From Piper betle (lineage: Eukaryota; Streptophyta; Magnoliopsida; Piperales; Piperaceae): a stretch of 64,000 nucleotides of DNA. The stretch spans positions 114,834 through 178,833 of the forward strand of contig JAURVB010008688.1 in the NCBI GenBank assembly GCA_033002965.1. Reading direction: 5' to 3'. The notes under the pieces are model-generated. The model saw only the letters and a program-made list of their open reading frames with translations. It was not told the DNA's origin and searched no databases. Made by a program: the position numbers and the translations under genes. Numbering within the stretch: the first letter of the stretch is position 1; each line of letters starts with the position of its first letter. Of this stretch, positions 59,117 through 64,000 are shown one piece after another.

Positions 59117-60300
59117 TGTGATGTCATTTTCAAACCACTATTTCCTACAGTATCAACTACTATTTGAATTGAGAATGAATAGTAAGGTATGTCTAAATTA
59201 TCTAAAATTCATATGCCTAACATGGTGAAAGAAATTATCGGCAAGTGGGGCATTGAATAGTAGTGGACATCAACTTTATTATTTGCAATGTAGAGGAGTT
59301 TTATTTTGGCTACCGATGTAAATTTCAATGCCACTTGACGATGTCAAGCTTTTCAAATTGACTGAAGAAGGAAATTGTGAACTGCCTAACGTTACGATTG
59401 GTCTCTATAAATTCTCTACTTATCCAATTACTTTGAGAGCAGAAGAGAAAAAACAAGGAGCCTATTCTCAGTCCTTTTATTTAGCCCACAACTTTTGAGA
59501 CATTGTATTTGAGTGAGATTATTTGTATGTGAGGTTGAATTTAAAGTATATCGCATAAATACTCTATTCTTTTTATAATCTTTAATTATAGTAGATTTGT
59601 GCTCCAAGTGTTACCTTGTGGTTTGTCCTCGTTTTAGGGGTTTTTATGTAAATTTTTTGGGTCAATTTTCTTTTCTATTTCTTATTTTGTATTGTCATTA
59701 TTAGACTCTACCTCTTGGAGTGTTTGCTTATAAATGACAATAGTAGAAGGTATATTTAGTGTGACAAAATCCGCTTTGTCGACCTAAAGAAAGTTGTTAC
59801 AAGCATGTGGTATGGGACATGAGTTTGTTGTGTTTTGGGTCTATCCCACGTTGGGATTGAGATTGGGTGGTGAATACTATATTAGATGAGTTGTAAGTTT
59901 CTTAAAAAGACTAGTCATTTTAATGTGTACCCAAGGCCAATAATATGTAGTATTAAAGTTAGCCCATGTCTCCACTTGTTGCCTTTGAGAGGTAGCAACC
60001 TAGGAGAGGACGACCTAGGGCCTAGAAAAATAGCCCACAAGACTAGAGTGAGAAGTTTCCTAAAGTGGGAGTCACTTAGAGTGGGCATGGGAGCGGTGAG
60101 GCAGTTTGTAGTATTCCCACATCATGATTGAGATTGGGTGGCAAGTTCTATATGCTATGGGTTATAAATCTCTTAAATGGCTAAATAATTTACATCTAAT
60201 TCTCACTAGCCAATCTCAATCCTGATGTGAGATCAAGATCGAGAACACTACAAACCAATGTCGCACACCATAGGCTTGTGACAAGTGTGATCAAAAGGGT
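59117..60300 (+). mobile_element. Probable copia 3' LTR and following repeat
   Basis: The start TGTGATGTCA follows the polypurine tract. The end could not be fixed because the 5' LTR is absent. Within it the phrase GGGATTGAGATTGGGTGG (59850) recurs as ATGATTGAGATTGGGTGG (60121) and in reverse complement at 60213-60232, so a separate repeat is embedded or duplicated here. Confidence 0.45.
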
Positions 60301-62639
60301 GTTAGCAAGCACATCCATAAAGTAGTTTACACAAGTATTCATTTTTGTTTTCTGGAATTTATTGTTGTAATTCATGATATAAAGTAAGTTCCTTTTAATT
60401 TAGTCATGAATTCTTTGGGTTTTTTGAAGTGATTGTGATTCGCTCTTGGTTAAAGATGAAAGAATTATTTTATTTGAATTTTCTCAAGCACAAATGTGTG
60501 AGGTTTTGAAGATAAATTATTGAAGGAATTGGTAAATAGATAGTGACAATTGTTGTTCGCACTGGCGGTGGAGAAAAAGCAAATCATATTACGACTGCAA
60601 AGCAACTCTTGATGCGAGTGAAATTAATCGAAGAAGAAACAAAGACACTGCCTTGCTCCCTCATATATTTGAAAAAAGTAAGTTTTTTTATATAATGTAG
60701 TAAATGGGAGAAACTAACAAATCTTGCCTTGGAAGAATGCTCGCTCTCATAGGTCGTGAAGAGATGTTTGGTTGGGATGATGGCATGGGCAAAATGAAAA
60801 TATTAATTAAAATTGGTTGTTTCATATCCAACGTTGATGTTTTCTGTTATCTAAGGAAAGTTGTCCCCTCTTACACGCTTGTAGGATACGAGTTTTCATA
60901 GTTTCCATATCTGTTAAAAGGTGAATGGTGTCTTATATAAATATGGATATGATAATTTTTTACTTTGTATTTTTTGAAACAAGCAAATTCATTCAACAAA
61001 ACAACCCATGAATGCATTAATATACTATCAGCAAAAGAACCATAATGGTCATACCAAGAACCATACAGGTTTAGACAAAAGATTGTCATCACAAAAACTC
61101 TAATGAACATTCCATTAGATACATGAAATCCCTGCACAAAAACACAAAGATAGCATACGTCCATCGGGTAGGAGTGGTCCTCTTAAAATGCATTGAGTCT
61201 AAGGTTTTGCTGATTCAGTGTACTGAACTCTCCAAGACAAGATTTGGAACCAACTTGTATACTTTTCGAGGTGAAAAAACACAAGGAAAATGCAAACATA
61301 AACTTCAACTGACAATCGGCAAATTGATTGATAATCGAACGGCAGATTAGCAATTAATTGGCGACACTATGGCAGATTGATTGGCTGCCAATCTAGATTG
61401 GCAGGCTGCAAAAGTTTAGCTCGTGTGCAACCAGGGTCTACAACAAACAATTGACAAATCAATCGACAATCAAATATCTATTGGTGGACATCCCACAACC
61501 AAATGACGTCCAGAATTGCAAAAACTAACCATTGGGATGGATGATGATGCAATTTTAAAGGCACGATGACTGATATTTTGGTATAGGCCTTAGTGGCCTA
61601 TAAAATAGAGCTTTGGGGAGTACGTTTTAAGTATATCTTGGAATCTATAGGCTTTGAAAATCGTGATTGAATTAGTTTGCAAACTCTTTATTCCTTCACT
61701 TTGATATAAAAGAAAGTTTGTATAAGATCTTGGTAAGTGTCTCGTTGATTTTGTAAGGTGTAGGTTAAGGTGTTAAACTTGTGTGAAAAAGATCTTGTCT
61801 CTTAAAGAAAGCTTAGAACTGCAGTAGATTTTGCTTCGTACAGTTGTAAACGTCAAACTCACAACTTTTAACTTGAGGGGCCACTGGCCGGTCACCAGCA
61901 AAAGCCGCCAAAAATGGCACGGGGAATGAAAAGAGCCTAGATGGACCATGGAGTGGAAAACGACAAATTCAAGTTAGAAATTCAAGCCCCACATAGGAGA
62001 CCATGAACCATCAAACGAAAAAAACAAGGGAAGAAATTAAATATAACAATACAAAGATTGTTGCCATATAATAAATACCATTGTTGGCCACGGTAGACGT
62101 TGCGAGCATCACTTCTTTGCAACTATTGGCACTGGTTGCCGTGGGCATGTGAAACAACCCACTATAGAACGGCCGAAAAGGTAATCTCGGGATCATTCTT
62201 TAGGGTTTTTAATTTTTTGACCTTTTGTACCATTGCACTCCTATTTCTTTCCTTAATAATTTTGGGCAGATTAATCTTTAATTTCTCAAACTGAATTTGT
62301 TTGTTTAAAATCAGTATACAAATTGTTGATCTACTGGCCAATTTATCTAAAGACCGTTTTGGTCTGTTTGTTTTGAAGCAAAAACCTTTAGAATATAAGA
62401 TTCACTCGAAATGGGTCGATTTATGCTATGGTAAAAGTGCTAATATCTAGGTCGTAGGTTAAAGTTCGGATATAGGTTAGAACCTTAATTAGGGCACTTG
62501 TATGTAGAGGAAGTGTTGTCAATAGTTTCACGTTTTTACATAGATGAGTGGTATCTTATACAAATGTGAATACAAAATTTAAAGATTCTTTGGGACAATG
62601 TTAACCCACACCATATGATGATTCTATTATAATATACAA
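60301..62639. other. Unassigned intergenic sequence
   Basis: Only short frames without recognisable domains. The phrase GGTGTCTTATATAAATATGG at 60927 resembles GGTATCTTATACAAATGTGA at 62549, hinting at a repeat. No splice-linked gene was recognised. Confidence 0.4.
61385..61404. repeat. Perfect 20-bp palindrome
   Basis: CTGCCAATCTAGATTGGCAG equals its own reverse complement. It lies among other ATTGGC / GCCAAT words (61348-61405). It could be a symmetric protein-binding site or chance structure in a repeat. Confidence 0.9.
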
Positions 62640-62800
62640 AAACCAAGATGAGTTCACCAATATTAACATCACTTCTTTGCTAATAATTACATTTCCTTTT
62701 CTTCTCTTTTCAATATACATCGATTGAAGGAAAGAGAACACTAATTACATTTTCTTACAAGGAAGTGCTGGTGATTACAAAGGAAGAAATCCATTACTTC
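62640..62800. repeat. Second copy of the foldback-like repeat at 24546
   Basis: It follows the same order of words as 24546-24800, with weaker internal inverted repeats (ATCACTTCTTTG and CAAGGAAGTGCTGGTGAT). It lies 190-350 bp downstream of the phosphatase stop codon, so it may lie in or near that gene's 3' UTR. Confidence 0.6.
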
Positions 62801-62865
62801 TCCTAAAGTTTTTTTTTGCCCAAGCTTTTATCTTTAATACGAAATATTTTTTTCAGGATATTGTT

Positions 62866-62924
62866 AAGATATATATATATATGTATATATGACATATATA
62901 CATATACATATATACATACATATA

Positions 62925-62958
<34 letters not shown>

Positions 62959-62962
62959 TATG
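62866..62962. repeat. AT/ACAT microsatellite
   Basis: Alternating AT and ATAC steps (TATACATATATACATACATA pattern) downstream of the phosphatase gene. Confidence 0.95.
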
Positions 62963-62988
62963 TCAGTTGGCCACATCATATTTTATTA

Positions 62989-64000
62989 CTATGCTGTTGA
63001 TCGTCTCCTCATGGACAAGCCCTTCCATGCAACCAACCGCTGTAAAAATTCCTTAACCTAAAATTAATAAAAAAAAATCATCTAGCATTTACTTAAAGTA
63101 GATAGAAATTACGTCAAAAAATATTAAACGGTTCATTTTTCCTTCATGTAAAATTACCTCAGAAGGTTCTTGAAGGGAATAAGATGCATTAGTGTCTTTG
63201 GGAAACTTCGATACGAGAATGCCGAACCCCTGTCCTCTATCACGCAATACCTGCCACAAATTGAACCCATATTCACGTCTCGTAAATTTATATATTATTA
63301 TATAAAAGAAAAAGAAAGCTAACTAAGCATCAATATAAATATAATATATTAAAAAGAAGAAATCAACGATTGAAGAAGAAGAAGCAAATGAGGGAAGAAC
63401 CTTGAAAGCATCTTCATCGGTGCGGTCGTCACCAATGTATACCGGTAAAACGTCATTTTGATTATACAATCCTGAAAACCCAATCCATGATTATATATTA
63501 ATATACAATGCCGTATGACTATGGCAGTTTAACTACCTGTATGACATTGTTACATAAATGTGCACATATTTAATTAATTAAATTTACCAAGCGACTCTAA
63601 CAGAAATTCCAATGCCTTGCCTTTGTCCCACTTAATGGCGGGTCGAATTTCCAGCACCTGTTCAAGTGTTGTCACTTTCATGATCAGCTAATTATTCTAC
63701 AATTCTAAATTAGAACTAAATTTAATTAATTATAAATGAGATCTTAACTAGATGAAAAAAATACTCAAATGAGATCAAACCTTTCTTCCTTGGGTGAGCT
63801 TGAGCTTGGGATAATCCTTGAGGACCGACCTGACTTGCTCGGCGAGTACACCCCATTTCTGCACCAAAACAGTTTTCGCTAGTAAGACCACGTACATTAG
63901 TGATCAGACATCAACACAGATTGTAAAGTAAAAGGAAGCACACAAGATAGTACAAATTAGTAGGACCTTTTCTTCCACACATCGGAAGTGGACAGAGACG
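62989..64000 (-). CDS. Trehalose-6-phosphate phosphatase, C-terminal part (runs off window)
   Basis: Trehalose-phosphate phosphatases (HAD superfamily) remove phosphate from trehalose 6-phosphate, a plant sugar-status signal. Exons on the minus strand, 5' to 3': 64000-63967 (partial), 63858-63781, 63657-63588, 63471-63401, 63250-63158, 63057-62989, all joined in frame by GT-AG introns. Readings: [64 protein letters not shown], which is the conserved acidic HAD motif with its Asp pair; [16 protein letters not shown] then [10 protein letters not shown]; and [18 protein letters not shown] before a TAG stop. The first HAD motif with the nucleophile Asp is beyond the window. All visible residues look functional; no breaks were seen. 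The exact paralogue cannot be named. Confidence 0.95.

Overview
This is nuclear DNA from a flowering plant. The evidence is spliced genes with GT-AG introns, plant-type LTR retrotransposons (Ty3/gypsy and Ty1/copia with plant tRNA-Met primer sites) and AT-rich spacers. The first exon of the main gene is very GC-rich and the later exons are AT-richer, a gradient more typical of monocots; this is only a hint and no species can be named.

Two cellular genes are present. An RRP12-like ribosome-biogenesis gene lies on the plus strand at 9648-20289. I traced 19 exons encoding about 1,289 residues, with a telo-box just before the start codon. Read literally, its frame is broken by four one-base slips. 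The 3' part of a trehalose-6-phosphate phosphatase gene lies on the minus strand at 62989-64000 and runs off the window. They look unrelated in function.

Most of the rest is retrotransposon debris. Positions 1-6418 hold an eroded minus-strand gypsy-like element with a 752-bp LTR, followed by very AT-rich DNA up to RRP12. Positions 20290-29930 are intergenic, with a 317-bp tandem duplication, foldback repeats and LTR scraps. Positions 29930-35404 hold two gypsy fragments in opposite orientations; the first has a 2-kb solo LTR carrying a large minisatellite inside its reverse transcriptase. Positions 35405-53330 can be read as one minus-strand gypsy element of probable Tekay/Del type with LTRs of about 2.5 kb. 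Its 5' LTR is split into four pieces by three later insertions: a plus-strand LTR plus gag relative, an Athila/Tat-like deletion derivative, and a 1.23-kb solo LTR. Positions 56030-59022 are a decayed Ty1/copia pol. Positions 59100-62988 are repeats and unassigned sequence.

I found no new biochemical system. The best leads are the layered insertion history, the minisatellite growth inside particular LTR copies, the internally deleted Tat-like open frame, and the frameshifts and consecutive GC-AG introns of RRP12. All comparisons were made by eye; alignments and percentages were not computed.
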